A stretch of DNA of 64,000 bases from Pseudomonas azerbaijanoccidentalis (GCF_019145495.1 NZ_JAHSTU010000007.1:124001-188000), one strand, 5' to 3'; shown: positions 1-8,778, counted from the first letter of the stretch. Program-made: numbers and translations. The notes: a model not told the origin generated them from the sequence alone.

Positions 1-42
1 GGGGGCGGGTTTTGTCACCGGGTTGTGACATTTGCAGCGCAG

Positions 43-117
43 GATCAAAAGATCGCAGCCTTCGGCAGCTCCTACAGGGATCGGTGTAGGAGCTGCCGCA
101 GGCTGCGATCTTTTGAC
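43..117. repeat. REP doublet (REPIN), family A, head-to-head
   Basis: Two inverted copies of a REP unit with core GTAGGAGCTGCCG, GGCTGCGATC and TTTTGA form a near-perfect palindrome with an 8-base centre. The right arm ends two bases from the gtrS stop codon. It may act as a transcript end or mRNA-stabilising hairpin. Confidence 0.9.
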
Positions 118-119
118 TT

Positions 120-1589
120 TCAATCTATCGAACGGGGCAACTGCAGAGTCACTCGCAACCCGCCTTCACGCAAATTCTGCAAACTCACTTCACCGCCATG
201 ACTATGGGCAATGTTGCGGGCAATCCCCAGCCCCAACCCGTACCCCTGCTGCTGCCCCGCCAAGCGGAAGTGCGGTTCAAACACTTGCTCCAGGCGCTGC
301 TCCGGAACGCCCGGCCCTTCGTCATCGACATGCAGCACAAACGCGCTGTCGTCATCATCGATGTGCAGGTGCGCGTTTTGCCCGTACTTGAGAGCGTTGT
401 CGATCAAGTTGCCGATGCAACGCTTGAGCGCCAGCGGTTTGCCTGGATAGGCCGCTAGCGCCCGCCCCTGCTGGGTGACGCGGCCATTGCCGTTGGGTGC
501 CAGATACGGCTCCACCAGACAATCGAGCACGTGGTTGAGGTCCACCGGTTCAATGTTCTCGTGGATGTCGGTGTCTTTCACGCATTGCAGCGCGCCTTTG
601 ACCAACAGCTCCAGCTCGTCCAGATCGCGGCCGAACTTGGCTTGCAGCTTTTCGTCTTCGAGCAATTCGACGCGCAGGCGCAAGCGGGTGATCGGCGTGC
701 GCAAGTCGTGGGAAATCGCGCTGAACAATTGGCTGCGCTCGGTCAGGTAGCGGCTGATGCGCTCGCGCATGGTGTTGAAGGCGCGACCTACTTCGACCAC
801 TTCACTGCCGCCGCCCTCGGCCACTGGTTCCACATCGGCGCCCAGTGAAAGATCCCGCGCCGCCCGCGCCAGGCGCTTGAGCGGACGGCTCTGCCAATGC
901 ACCAGCAGGCCGATGAACAACAGCAAGAAACCGCTGGTGAGTACGATGAACCACACCTGCTGCGACGGCAGGCCTTGTTCTTCGAGACTGGTGTAGGGCT
1001 CGGGCAGCAACGAAGCGATGTACAGCCACTCACCCGGCGCCATTTGAATCTGTGTCACCAGCACCGGTGGGTTCACCGGTTCGAGCGTCAACGCGTAATG
1101 CGCCCAGGACCGTGGCAGCTCATCGAGCTTCAGGCCCGCATTGAAAATCCGCAGATCTTCTGGGCTCACGAAGGACACCGAGATATCCGTGTCGTGACCC
1201 AACGTCTGCCTCAGCACCTCGTCGACGGCCTTCATCACCGCCGCCTTGCGCGGCGTCGTCGGCAGCACTTCCATGCCCAGGGGTTTGTCGTTGAGCGTCA
1301 CCACAAAACGCGTACCGCCCATGCTGCGCAACTGGTCGAGAACCAAAGGGCGATAGGCGACCGGCAACGAACGGAAGTAGCTGACACTGGCGGTCATCGA
1401 ATGCGCCAGGCTGCGGGCGCTGGTGACCAAGCCTTCAAGTTGCGTGGCGCGCAGTTGCGAGACCCAGATCACGCTCGACAATGTCTGGGCAAACAGCACC
1501 GCGAGCAGGGTCAGCAGCAACATGCGCCCGAGCAACGAGCGTGGCATCGGCACCTTCGCCGCGATGTTGCGGAAAAATTCAGTGGCCAT
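120..1589 (-). CDS. gtrS: Sensor histidine kinase GtrS/GltS (glucose/2-ketogluconate response)
   Basis: Inner-membrane sensor kinase of 489 residues when started at the ATG at 1589; a TTG three codons upstream is less likely. It shows TM1 at about 22-42, a periplasmic sensor region to about 210, TM2 at 212-232, a HAMP segment, a HisKA domain with phospho-acceptor H294 in AISHDLRTPITRL, and an HATPase_c domain with DNALKYG, GPGVP and GLGLGIA boxes. It overlaps the 3' end of gltR by about 11 bases, so the two form a two-component operon. In Pseudomonas the pair controls glucose uptake and toxA-type genes in response to 2-ketogluconate or 6-phosphogluconate (known for the family). The function is inferred from family and from the edd-glk neighbours. 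Confidence 0.9.
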   Translation of the reverse strand: MATEFFRNIAAKVPMPRSLLGRMLLLTLLAVLFAQTLSSVIWVSQLRATQLEGLVTSARSLAHSMTASVSYFRSLPVAYRPLVLDQLRSMGGTRFVVTLNDKPLGMEVLPTTPRKAAVMKAVDEVLRQTLGHDTDISVSFVSPEDLRIFNAGLKLDELPRSWAHYALTLEPVNPPVLVTQIQMAPGEWLYIASLLPEPYTSLEEQGLPSQQVWFIVLTSGFLLLFIGLLVHWQSRPLKRLARAARDLSLGADVEPVAEGGGSEVVEVGRAFNTMRERISRYLTERSQLFSAISHDLRTPITRLRLRVELLEDEKLQAKFGRDLDELELLVKGALQCVKDTDIHENIEPVDLNHVLDCLVEPYLAPNGNGRVTQQGRALAAYPGKPLALKRCIGNLIDNALKYGQNAHLHIDDDDSAFVLHVDDEGPGVPEQRLEQVFEPHFRLAGQQQGYGLGLGIARNIAHSHGGEVSLQNLREGGLRVTLQLPRSID

Positions 1590-2310
1590 TGCTGGCAATC
1601 ACATTGGCTGCCAGTTGGTAACCGCTGCCTCGCACGGTGCGAATCAGCCGCGGTGGTTTTTCCGTGTCGCGCAAACGCTGGCGCAAACGGCTGACCGCCA
1701 TGTCGACGATACGATCGAGCGGCATCAGTTCACGGCCACGGGTGGCATTGCCGATGGTGTCGCGGTCGAGGATTTCCTGCGGGTGATCGAGGAACAGTTT
1801 CAGCAAGGCGAAATCGGCACCGGACAGAATCACCTCTTCACCGTCGATGTGAAATAAACGGTGGCTGACCATGTCCAGCCGCCAGTCATCAAAGGCCAGC
1901 ACCTCACCACCAGAGCGCTCCTGGCCGAATTGCGCACGACGCAACAACGCCTTGATACGCGCCTGCAACTCGCGGGGGCTGAAAGGTTTGCCGAGGTAAT
2001 CGTCCGCACCCAGTTCCAGGCCAATGACGCGGTCGGCCTCGTCGGAGCTGGCCGTGAGCATGATGATCGGCACTTGCGCCCGTCGCGGGTGCTGACGAAT
2101 CCAGCGACACAAACTGAAGCCATCTTCATCCGGCAACATCACATCGAGGATCACCAGATCACTCGGTTCGTCGTTCAAGGCCTGGCGGAAACCGGCGCCA
2201 TCGGGCGTGGTACGCACCTGAAACCCGGCGCGGGTCAGGTAGGTGTCCAGCAACTCGCGTATCTCTTGATCGTCATCGACCAACAAAATCGACTTGTTGA
2301 CTGAGCTCAC
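1579..2310 (-). CDS. gltR: Response regulator GltR (OmpR/PhoB type)
   Basis: Two-component response regulator of 243 residues. The receiver domain carries the acidic pocket LLVDDD (9-14) and phospho-acceptor D56 in VILDVMLPDEDG. The winged-helix output domain ends with RLIRTVRGSGYQL, typical of OmpR/PhoB proteins. I place the start at GTG 2310: AAGGA sits 10 bases upstream, whereas an upstream in-frame ATG would put REP sequence inside the protein. It is the partner of gtrS and lies downstream of edd-glk. GltR regulates the glucose porin and ABC transporter genes in Pseudomonas, which would lie left of this window. Confidence 0.92.
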   Translation of the reverse strand: MSSVNKSILLVDDDQEIRELLDTYLTRAGFQVRTTPDGAGFRQALNDEPSDLVILDVMLPDEDGFSLCRWIRQHPRRAQVPIIMLTASSDEADRVIGLELGADDYLGKPFSPRELQARIKALLRRAQFGQERSGGEVLAFDDWRLDMVSHRLFHIDGEEVILSGADFALLKLFLDHPQEILDRDTIGNATRGRELMPLDRIVDMAVSRLRQRLRDTEKPPRLIRTVRGSGYQLAANVIASNGH

Positions 2311-2388
2311 TTCGAAGGCATCCTTGTTGTTGGAATTGGGGCGGATTATGCCTGATGAACCTTGGATATTTGTTGCCTGTTCTGGCCT

Positions 2389-2464
2389 CATCGCTGGCAA
2401 GCCAGCTCCCACAAGGGTCATTGTCGTTCACAAAACCTGTGGGAGCTGGCTTGCCTGCGATGAA
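2389..2464. repeat. REP doublet, family B, between glk and gltR
   Basis: Inverted copies of CATCGC(T/A)GGCAAGCCAGCTCCCAC and its complement flank a spacer of about 25 bases. It lies 13 bases past the glk stop codon, so it may separate edd-glk transcripts from gltR-gtrS. Confidence 0.88.
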
Positions 2465-2476
2465 GGCGACACGGTC

Positions 2477-3427
2477 TCAAGCCTGCTCGAGCGCTACTCC
2501 CGCGCCAACGAGGCCCGAATACGGCGCCGTCACCAGCCACACCGGAATCCCCTTGAAGTAATCACTCATGCATCCCTTGTCGGCGAAGCAACGGGCGAAA
2601 CCGCTTTCGAGGAAGAAATCGGCGAACCGTGGAATTACCCCGCCCACGATGTACACGCCGCCACGCCCACCGGTGGTCAGCACATTGTTGCCGGCGACAC
2701 GGCCGAGCCAGCAGCAGAATTGTTCGAGCACTTCCAGAGCAATCGGATCGCCCGCCAGACCGGCAGCCGTGATCGCTTCCGGTGTATCCAGCACTGGCTC
2801 ATGCCCGTCCACCGCACAAATCGCCCGGTAAACGCGCGGTAAGCCACCACCGCTCAACGCCGTTTCGGCGCTGACATGCCCGATCTCATTGGAGATGTGC
2901 TGCCACAACTGGGTTTCGCGCGGGCTGCTCAATGGCAGGTCAACGTGACCGCCCTCCCCGGGCAACGCAGCAAACCGGCCCTCGCCCAGGTCGAGCAAGG
3001 TGCCGACGCCCAAACCGGTGCCCGGACCAATCACCACGGCTGGACGCAACGGCTCCGGCGTACCTTCGCAGACCACGCGGAATTCGCCGGGCTGCAAACG
3101 GGTCATGCCCAACGCCATGGCCGAGAAATCGTTGACCAGCAACAACTGATCCACCTGCAAGGTCTGGCAAAAGCCCTTGCGGCTCAGGCGCCAGTGATTG
3201 TTGGTGAACTTGAATTCGTCACCGCTCACCGGGCCGGCTACCGACAGGCACACGGAGCCGATGGCACCCGGCGCCAGACCGAGCCCGCTCAAGTAGAGGC
3301 TGATCGCCTCTTCCGGGCTGGCGTGGTCGGCCGTCGCCAGCACCTGGACGCTCTCCAGTTGCTGGTTTTTCCACAACGCGAACCGTGCGTTAGTCCCACC
3401 GATGTCACCGACCAAAGCCAGTTTCAA
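2477..3427 (-). CDS. glk: Glucokinase
   Basis: Cytoplasmic glucokinase, 316 residues, phosphorylating glucose to glucose-6-phosphate with ATP to feed the Entner-Doudoroff pathway. The N-terminus has the phosphate-binding motif GDIGGTNARFAL (8-19); further on are VIGPGTGLGVG and LPGEGGHVDLP, both conserved in the bacterial Glk family. Length matches the family. Its ATG overlaps the edd stop codon by four bases (ATGA), so it is translationally coupled to edd. Sequence and context agree. Confidence 0.96.
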   Translation of the reverse strand: MKLALVGDIGGTNARFALWKNQQLESVQVLATADHASPEEAISLYLSGLGLAPGAIGSVCLSVAGPVSGDEFKFTNNHWRLSRKGFCQTLQVDQLLLVNDFSAMALGMTRLQPGEFRVVCEGTPEPLRPAVVIGPGTGLGVGTLLDLGEGRFAALPGEGGHVDLPLSSPRETQLWQHISNEIGHVSAETALSGGGLPRVYRAICAVDGHEPVLDTPEAITAAGLAGDPIALEVLEQFCCWLGRVAGNNVLTTGGRGGVYIVGGVIPRFADFFLESGFARCFADKGCMSDYFKGIPVWLVTAPYSGLVGAGVALEQA

Positions 3428-5250
3428 TTAAGCGTCTCCAGGGCAGAAGTGAAGGCGCTGGCCCCCTGCTCTGCGGAGCTGAAGGCCATGCGCATGAAAC
3501 CAAACAGTTCGCGACCGGTGCCGATGTTGTTGCCCAACAGGCCTTTGGCCGGCGTGCGCGCTGCGAATTCTTCGGCGTCCACCTTAAGCTCCAGGGTGCC
3601 TTTGACGCCATCGACGCGGATGATATCGCCCTCTTGCACGCGCGCCAAAGCGCCACCGACATAAGCTTCGGGGCTGACGTGAATCGCCGCCGGGATTTTC
3701 CCCGACGCGCCGGACATGCGTCCGTCGGTCACCAGCGCAACCTTGAAGCCGCGATCCTGCAGCACGCCGAGGAACGGCGTCATCTTGTGCAGCTCCGGCA
3801 TGCCGTTGGAGCGCGGGCCCTGGAAGCGCATCACGGCGACAAAATCCTTCTCCAGCAAACCGGCCTTGAAGGCATCGGCCAGGTCCTGCTGATCCTGGAA
3901 CACCATGGCCGGCGCTTCGACGATCTGGTTTTCCAGCGCAACGGCGGAAACCTTCATCACGCCACGACCGAGGTTGCCTTCCATCACTCGCAGGCCGCCC
4001 TCAGGCGAGAACGCACGAGCGACCGGACGCAGGATAGATTCATCGAGACTTTCGGTGATGCCTTCACGCCAGACCAGCTCGCCGTTATCGAGGAACGGCT
4101 CCTGGGTATAGCGGCTCAAGCCATGGCCGAGCACGGTGTTGACGTTTTCGTGGAGCAGCCCGGCTTCCAGCAGTTCGCGGATCAGGAACGACATGCCGCC
4201 CGCGGCCTGGAAGTGGTTGATGTCGGCTTTGCCATTCGGGTAGACATGGCTGAGGGTCGGTACCACTTCGGAGAGGTCGGCCATGTCCTGCCAGGTCAAC
4301 TGAATACCCGCCGCCATGGCAATCGCCGGCATGTGCAGGGTGTGGTTGGTCGAGCCGCCGGTGGCGTGCAGCGCCACAATGGAGTTGACAAGCGAACGCT
4401 CGTCGACGATTTCACCGATCGGCATGTAGTTGCCGTTCTGCTTGGTCAGGCGCGTGACTTGATGCGCCGCTTCACGGGTCAGGGCGTCGCGCAACGGCGT
4501 GTTCGGGTTGACGAAAGAGGCGCCCGGCAAGTGCAGGCCCATGACTTCCATCAGCAACTGGTTGGTGTTGGCGGTGCCATAGAACGTGCAGGTGCCAGGG
4601 CTGTGGTAGGAATTCATTTCCGACTCCAGCAGCTCTTCGCGGCTGGCCTTGCCTTCGGCGTAGCGCTGGCGCACGTCGGCTTTCTGCTTGTTGGAAATGC
4701 CCGAGACCATCGGCCCGCCCGGCACGAAAATCATCGGCAGATGACCGAAACGCAATGCGCCCATCATCAGGCCCGGGACGATCTTGTCGCAGATGCCGAG
4801 CATCAGAGCGCCGTCGAACATGTTGTGGGACAGCGCCACGGCGGTGGACAGCGCGATCACTTCACGGCTCGGCAGGCTCAGTTCCATGCCGGGCTCGCCC
4901 TGGGTCACGCCATCGCACATGGCCGGGGTGCCACCGGCAAACTGGCCGACGGAGCCAATTTCGCGCAGGGCTTTCTTGATCAGTTCAGGGAAGACTTCGT
5001 ACGGCTGGTGTGCCGAGAGCATGTCGTTATATGACGAAACAATCGCAATGTTGGCGGAGTTCATCATCCGCAGACTGTTCTTGTCGTCGCTGCCGCAACC
5101 GGCCACGCCGTGGGCGAAGTTGGCGCATTGCAGCTTGCCGCGCATCGGACCGTCGCTGGCCGCACCGCGAATCAATGCAAGGTAAGCCTCACGCGTGGCG
5201 CGACTGCGGGCGATAAGCCGTTCGGTGACCTCAAGGACGCGGGGATGCAT
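3424..5250 (-). CDS. edd: 6-phosphogluconate dehydratase
   Basis: Entner-Doudoroff enzyme converting 6-phosphogluconate to 2-keto-3-deoxy-6-phosphogluconate; 608 residues, normal for Edd. It belongs to the IlvD/Edd family and shows the iron-sulfur cysteine regions VAGCGSDD, MCDGVTQGEPGME and LMLGICDKIVPG, plus the C-terminal VALVTDGRMSGASGKIPAA. A GGAG ribosome site precedes the ATG at 5250. It is first in edd-glk and divergent from gap-1. The shared 220-base intergenic region holds two HexR-like operators, so repression by HexR with release by KDPG is expected (known regulation, inferred here). Confidence 0.97.
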   Translation of the reverse strand: MHPRVLEVTERLIARSRATREAYLALIRGAASDGPMRGKLQCANFAHGVAGCGSDDKNSLRMMNSANIAIVSSYNDMLSAHQPYEVFPELIKKALREIGSVGQFAGGTPAMCDGVTQGEPGMELSLPSREVIALSTAVALSHNMFDGALMLGICDKIVPGLMMGALRFGHLPMIFVPGGPMVSGISNKQKADVRQRYAEGKASREELLESEMNSYHSPGTCTFYGTANTNQLLMEVMGLHLPGASFVNPNTPLRDALTREAAHQVTRLTKQNGNYMPIGEIVDERSLVNSIVALHATGGSTNHTLHMPAIAMAAGIQLTWQDMADLSEVVPTLSHVYPNGKADINHFQAAGGMSFLIRELLEAGLLHENVNTVLGHGLSRYTQEPFLDNGELVWREGITESLDESILRPVARAFSPEGGLRVMEGNLGRGVMKVSAVALENQIVEAPAMVFQDQQDLADAFKAGLLEKDFVAVMRFQGPRSNGMPELHKMTPFLGVLQDRGFKVALVTDGRMSGASGKIPAAIHVSPEAYVGGALARVQEGDIIRVDGVKGTLELKVDAEEFAARTPAKGLLGNNIGTGRELFGFMRMAFSSAEQGASAFTSALETLN

Positions 5251-5370
5251 GTGTAGAACTCCAGGCTAACGGATGTGGCGACCTGATTGTCTATGCTGAT
5301 CAAGGGCCGGTGTCGATGGGATGACAGACGGTTTTCTTGATCGGTTGGACCAGTTGATTCAGGTCACTCG

Positions 5371-5385
5371 TTGTAGATTGAACAA
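5371..5385. promoter_or_regulatory. HexR operator 1 (putative)
   Basis: TTGT-N7-ACAA matches the HexR palindrome described for P. putida (TTGT-N7/8-ACAA). It is the site nearer to edd in the edd/gap-1 divergent region. Confidence 0.75.
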
Positions 5386-5405
5386 AATATTGCCATCAAA
5401 AAGGC

Positions 5406-5433
5406 TTGTTTTCTATTTTTTTGCGAATAATCT
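5406..5433 (+). promoter_or_regulatory. Putative sigma-70 promoter of gap-1
   Basis: TTGTTT at 5406-5411 and TAATCT at 5428-5433 are separated by 16 bases. The predicted start near 5440 falls inside HexR operator 2, a position suited to repression. Confidence 0.5.
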
Positions 5434-5447
5434 TGTAATTCCAACAA
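5433..5447. promoter_or_regulatory. HexR operator 2 (putative)
   Basis: A second TTGT-N7-ACAA palindrome with a different 7-base centre. It spans the predicted transcription start of gap-1 and overlaps an AACAACAA stretch (5443-5450) in the leader. Confidence 0.75.
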
Positions 5448-5470
5448 CAAAACGACGGTAGCGCAGACAT

Positions 5471-6472
5471 ATGACTCTTCGAATCGCAATCAATGGCTTT
5501 GGCCGCATCGGCCGTAATGTTCTGCGCGCACTCTATACACAGGGCTACCGTCAGGACTTGCAGATCGTTGCCATCAACGATCTGGGAGACAGCGCAATCA
5601 ACGCGCACTTGCTCAAGTACGACACCGTTCACGGCACGTTCGATGCCGATGTCCAGCACGATCAGGAAAGCCTGACCGTCAACGGTGACCGCATTGCCGT
5701 CAGCGCCATTCGCAACCCGGCCGACCTGCCCTGGGCCGCGGAAAAGATTGATGTGGTGTTCGAATGCACCGGCCTGTTCACCGACCGGTCCAAAGCCGCC
5801 GCGCATATTACGGCCGGCGCACGCAAAGTGATTATCTCGGCCCCGGCCAAAGGCGCCGACGCCACCGTGGTCTATGGTGTGAACCACGACATTCTGCGCC
5901 AGTCGCACCAAATTATTTCCAACGCGTCGTGCACCACTAACTGCCTGGCCCCGGTGGCCCAGGTGCTGCACCGCGAGCTGGGCATCGAAAGCGGTTTGAT
6001 GACCACGATCCACGCCTACACCAACGACCAGAACCTGACCGACGTCTACCACACCGACCCGTACCGCGCCCGTTCGGCCACCCAGAACATGATCCCGAGC
6101 AAGACCGGCGCTGCTGAAGCAGTGGGCCTGGTATTGCCGGAACTGGCCGGCAAACTGACCGGCATGGCGGTCCGTGTTCCGGTGATCAACGTGTCGCTGG
6201 TGGACCTGACCGTACAGCTGAAAAAAGAAGCCAGTGCCGAAGAAGTCAACGCACTGCTCAAGCAAGCCAGCCAGCACTCGAAGATCCTCGGCTACAACAC
6301 CTTGCCGCTGGTCTCCAGCGACTTCAACCACAACCCGCTGTCGTCGATTTTCGACGCCAACCACACCAAGGTCAGCGGCAAGCTGCTCAAGGTACTGGCC
6401 TGGTACGACAACGAATGGGGCTTCTCCAACCGCATGCTCGATAACTGCCTGGCGCTGTGCAACGCCGAATAG
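5471..6472 (+). CDS. gapA: Glyceraldehyde-3-phosphate dehydrogenase (type I, gap-1)
   Basis: NAD-dependent glycolytic GAPDH of 333 residues. The Rossmann motif INGFGRIGRNVLRAL is at 7-21, the catalytic C154 lies in NASCTTNCLAP, and the C-terminus ends with WYDNEWGFSNRM. It oxidises glyceraldehyde-3-phosphate formed by the Entner-Doudoroff pathway. It starts at ATG 5471 with only a weak ribosome site. Pseudomonads carry several gap genes; the position opposite edd identifies this one as the HexR-controlled gap-1. Confidence 0.96.
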   Translation: MTLRIAINGFGRIGRNVLRALYTQGYRQDLQIVAINDLGDSAINAHLLKYDTVHGTFDADVQHDQESLTVNGDRIAVSAIRNPADLPWAAEKIDVVFECTGLFTDRSKAAAHITAGARKVIISAPAKGADATVVYGVNHDILRQSHQIISNASCTTNCLAPVAQVLHRELGIESGLMTTIHAYTNDQNLTDVYHTDPYRARSATQNMIPSKTGAAEAVGLVLPELAGKLTGMAVRVPVINVSLVDLTVQLKKEASAEEVNALLKQASQHSKILGYNTLPLVSSDFNHNPLSSIFDANHTKVSGKLLKVLAWYDNEWGFSNRMLDNCLALCNAE

Positions 6473-6485
6473 GGCATTGACCCGC

Positions 6486-6577
6486 CCCTGTAGGAGCTGC
6501 CGAAGGCTGCGATCTTTTGATCTTGATCCTGTAAAAATCAACATCAAAAGATCGCGGCCTTCGGCAGCTCCTACGGG
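6486..6577. repeat. REP doublet, family A, tail-to-tail
   Basis: CTGTAGGAGCTGCCG...GATCTTTTGATC and its inverted copy form a long hairpin between gap-1 and mgsA. It begins 14 bases after the gap-1 stop and ends 14 bases before the mgsA ribosome site. Confidence 0.9.
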
Positions 6578-6602
6578 TATTTGCGACACCGAGGAGCATG
6601 CA

Positions 6603-7067
6603 ATGATCGGTATCAGCTTTACGCAAAAAACCCTGGCGGCGCGCAAGCGCATCGCTCTGGTTGCCCACGACCACTGCAAAGTGTTTTTGCTCGACTGGGC
6701 CGCACGACACAAAGACACACTGGCGCAACACAACCTGGTCGCCACCGGCACTACGGGGTTGTTGTTGCAACAACGTCTCGACCTGCCGGTGGAGAGCATG
6801 ATCAGTGGCCCGCTGGGCGGTGACCAACAGCTCGGAGCGCGCATCGCCGAGCAGCGGGTCGACATGCTGGTGTTCTTTTGGGACCCGTTCGAACCACAGC
6901 CACACGACCCGGACATCAAAGCTTTATTGCGGGTTGCAGCGGTCTGGAACATTCCGGTGGCGTGCAACGAATGCAGCGCTGATTACTTGCTTAGCAGCCC
7001 GATGATGGATCAGGCGCACGCGCATCGTATTCCGGATTACGCGACCTATTTGCAGGGCCGCGCGTAA
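6603..7067 (+). CDS. mgsA: Methylglyoxal synthase
   Basis: Cytoplasmic lyase of 154 residues converting dihydroxyacetone phosphate to methylglyoxal and phosphate, a bypass that relieves sugar-phosphate stress. Family motifs are IALVAHDHCK, ATGTTG, the phosphate-binding SGPLGGDQQLGA, and FFWDPFEPQPHDPDIKALLR with the conserved aspartate and histidine. The start at 6603 is fixed by GAGGAG seven bases upstream (6591-6596); reading further upstream would run into gap-1 and the REP hairpin. It sits after gap-1, whose product draws on the same triose-phosphate pool, but the REP pair between them makes cotranscription uncertain. Confidence 0.95.
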   Translation: MIGISFTQKTLAARKRIALVAHDHCKVFLLDWAARHKDTLAQHNLVATGTTGLLLQQRLDLPVESMISGPLGGDQQLGARIAEQRVDMLVFFWDPFEPQPHDPDIKALLRVAAVWNIPVACNECSADYLLSSPMMDQAHAHRIPDYATYLQGRA

Positions 7068-7100
7068 ACCTTCACAAATCTGCACTTGACCATTCGTGTG

Positions 7101-7119
7101 GATGATAAGCATTATCATT
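7101..7119. promoter_or_regulatory. Fur box before the ECF sigma gene
   Basis: GATGATAAGCATTATCATT closely matches the 19-base Fur consensus. It lies 26 bases before the GTG start of the sigma gene, so iron-replete repression of the whole haem cluster is expected. Confidence 0.82.
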
Positions 7120-7144
7120 CGCTCGAAATGGATCAGGTCCTCCC

Positions 7145-7663
7145 GTGAGTCAATCGCGCTTCAACGACGTCTTCATCACCCAGCGAGTATCCCTGCTGCG
7201 TACGCTGGAGCGGATGGTCAACAATCACAGCACCGCCGAAGACCTCTTGCAGGAGACCTACCTGCGAGTCACGCGCGCGCTCAGTGAACGGGCCATTCAT
7301 CACCTGGAACCCTTTGTTTTCCAGACCGCCCGCAACCTGGCGCTGGACCACTTGCGTGCGCGACGCATCCATTCACGCACCATGGTCGAAGACGTGCCGC
7401 TGGACGTGGTGCAAAGCGTTGCCGCCCCCGCCAGCAGCGCCGAAGACGCCGCCCATGCCGAACAATTGCTCGAGCGTCTGAACGTGCGTCTGAGTCAACT
7501 CAGCCCCCGCCAGCAACAAATTTTTATCCTCAGCCGCCTGCACGGTCACAGTTATCTGGAGATCGCCGAAAAACTCGGCGTGTCGCTAAGCACTGTGCAG
7601 AAAGAGCTGAAACTGATCATGACGATCTGCATCGGTGTTGCCGAACGGGCAAACGGCCGCTAA
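7145..7663 (+). CDS. hxuI: Iron-starvation ECF sigma factor (FecI/HxuI type)
   Basis: ECF sigma-70 factor of 172 residues. Region 2 includes the helix AEDLLQETYLRV and FQTARNLALDHLR; region 4 includes LSPRQQQIFILSRLHGHSYLEIAEKLGVSLSTVQKEL. The GTG start follows a weak ribosome site and the Fur box. It is followed by a FecR-type regulator and a TonB-dependent receptor with a signalling domain, the canonical cell-surface signalling trio. By analogy with HxuI it should direct transcription of the haem receptor; the symbol is assigned by context, not by a search. Confidence 0.9.
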   Translation: MSQSRFNDVFITQRVSLLRTLERMVNNHSTAEDLLQETYLRVTRALSERAIHHLEPFVFQTARNLALDHLRARRIHSRTMVEDVPLDVVQSVAAPASSAEDAAHAEQLLERLNVRLSQLSPRQQQIFILSRLHGHSYLEIAEKLGVSLSTVQKELKLIMTICIGVAERANGR

Positions 7664-7766
7664 GTCGGCCGCATCTCGACGGCTTTGACCATCAGGGCTA
7701 CCCTTGCCGCTCTTTTCAGCTTCACTCAAAAAAACAGCCGTGCGTAGACACAGCCGAGGAAACACC

Positions 7767-8732
7767 GTGACGGACACCCACCGCTCCCCTTCGCCCTCAC
7801 CGGCGCAGGACACTGCAGACGCGATGGACCAGGCCCTGGACTGGCTGATCGTGCTGGACAGCCCGAGCGAAGAACAGACTCGCCAGTTCCATGAGTGGCT
7901 TGTCGCCGACCCGGCACATGCCGACGCGTTCGCCAAGGCCCAGGCGATCTGGAACGGTCCGCAAGTCACGCAATGCGCGCAAAGTCTGGCGGCGCAGCCC
8001 GCGAAGGTCACGGTGCTGGCGCGCCTGCGTCCGCACTGGAAACCGTTGGCCACCGCCGCTGTGTTGATCCTCGGCCTGTTCAGCTTCAGCAATCTGCCCA
8101 TGCGTTTGCAGGCCGATCACCTGACCGTGGTCGGCGAGCGTCAGCGCCTGCAACTGGAGGACGGTTCGAACGTCCTGCTGAACACCAACTCGGCATTTTC
8201 CAGCACCATCAACGACAAGCAACGCGAAGCCCGCCTGTACCAAGGCGAGGCGTTTTTCGAGGTTCAGCCCCATCGAGGCCAGCCGTTGGAAATCAACGCA
8301 GGCCTGGTGACCGCCAGCGTTCGGGATACGGCATTCGCCGTGCGCTACCTCGATGGCGTGACTCAGGTTCGCGTGCAACGCGGCGATGTCGATTTGCGTG
8401 CCACCCGTGACGACGCCCGCGTGCGGCTGACGGCCGGGGAAAGTATCCGCATCGGCCCCAACGGTTTCGACCGCCCGGCCAAACTCGATCCTGCCACCGA
8501 CCTGGCCTGGGTCCAGGGGCGTCTGGTGTTTGAAAACTGCCCGCTGAGCCAGGTACTCGCCGAGCTGCGTCGTTACTATCCGGGCTGGATCATCAATAAC
8601 AACGAGCAGTTGGCCGATGTTGCCGTGACCGGAAATTACCGTCTCGATCAGCCGCTGGACGTGGTTCGGTCCCTGGCCCACATCACCTCGGCGCAGTTGA
8701 AGGAATTTCCGGCGCTGGTGATTTTGAACTGA
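7767..8732 (+). CDS. hxuR: FecR-type anti-sigma/sigma regulator
   Basis: Inner-membrane transducer of 321 residues. It has an N-terminal DUF4880-type cytoplasmic domain (ALDWLIVLDSPSEEQTRQFHEWLVADPAHADAF region), one TM segment around 95-112 (AAVLILGLFSFSNL), and a periplasmic FecR domain (QRLQLEDGSNVLLNTNSAF, RLYQGEAFFEV, VRVQRGDV). The GTG at 7767 is chosen because GAGGA lies six bases upstream; an earlier start has no ribosome site. It should hold the upstream sigma factor in check until the receptor signals haem binding. Confidence 0.92.
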   Translation: MTDTHRSPSPSPAQDTADAMDQALDWLIVLDSPSEEQTRQFHEWLVADPAHADAFAKAQAIWNGPQVTQCAQSLAAQPAKVTVLARLRPHWKPLATAAVLILGLFSFSNLPMRLQADHLTVVGERQRLQLEDGSNVLLNTNSAFSSTINDKQREARLYQGEAFFEVQPHRGQPLEINAGLVTASVRDTAFAVRYLDGVTQVRVQRGDVDLRATRDDARVRLTAGESIRIGPNGFDRPAKLDPATDLAWVQGRLVFENCPLSQVLAELRRYYPGWIINNNEQLADVAVTGNYRLDQPLDVVRSLAHITSAQLKEFPALVILN

Positions 8733-8749
8733 ATGAGAATTATTTTTAC
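8731..8749. promoter_or_regulatory. Weak Fur-like site before the haem receptor
   Basis: The sequence around GAATGAGAATTATTTTTAC partly matches the Fur consensus. It overlaps the -35-like half of the shared promoter motif, so direct iron repression of the receptor is possible. The match is weak. Confidence 0.35.
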
Positions 8750-8778
8750 TCGATAGCTGTTTCCCGTACGTCTCGTTA
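8743..8778 (+). promoter_or_regulatory. Putative ECF-sigma promoter of the haem receptor
   Basis: TTTTTACT-N18-CGTCTCGTTA. The same two blocks with the same spacing occur before the haem oxygenase gene (11495-11530). CGTC is the typical -10 core of iron-starvation sigma promoters. Confidence 0.65.

Noticed and set aside
43..117. CRISPR-like repeat array
   Set aside because: The recurring palindromes are scattered singly in different gaps, not in regularly spaced tandem arrays, and no cas gene is present; they are REP elements.
897..1694. Long open frame on the plus strand opposite gtrS
   Set aside because: It is the complement of a clear histidine kinase gene, has no ribosome site and its composition (His/Arg/Gln-rich) is typical of antisense shadow frames in GC-rich DNA.
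5396..6967. 523-codon minus-strand frame over gap-1 and mgsA
   Set aside because: It spans two genes and a REP hairpin and shows no protein-family feature.
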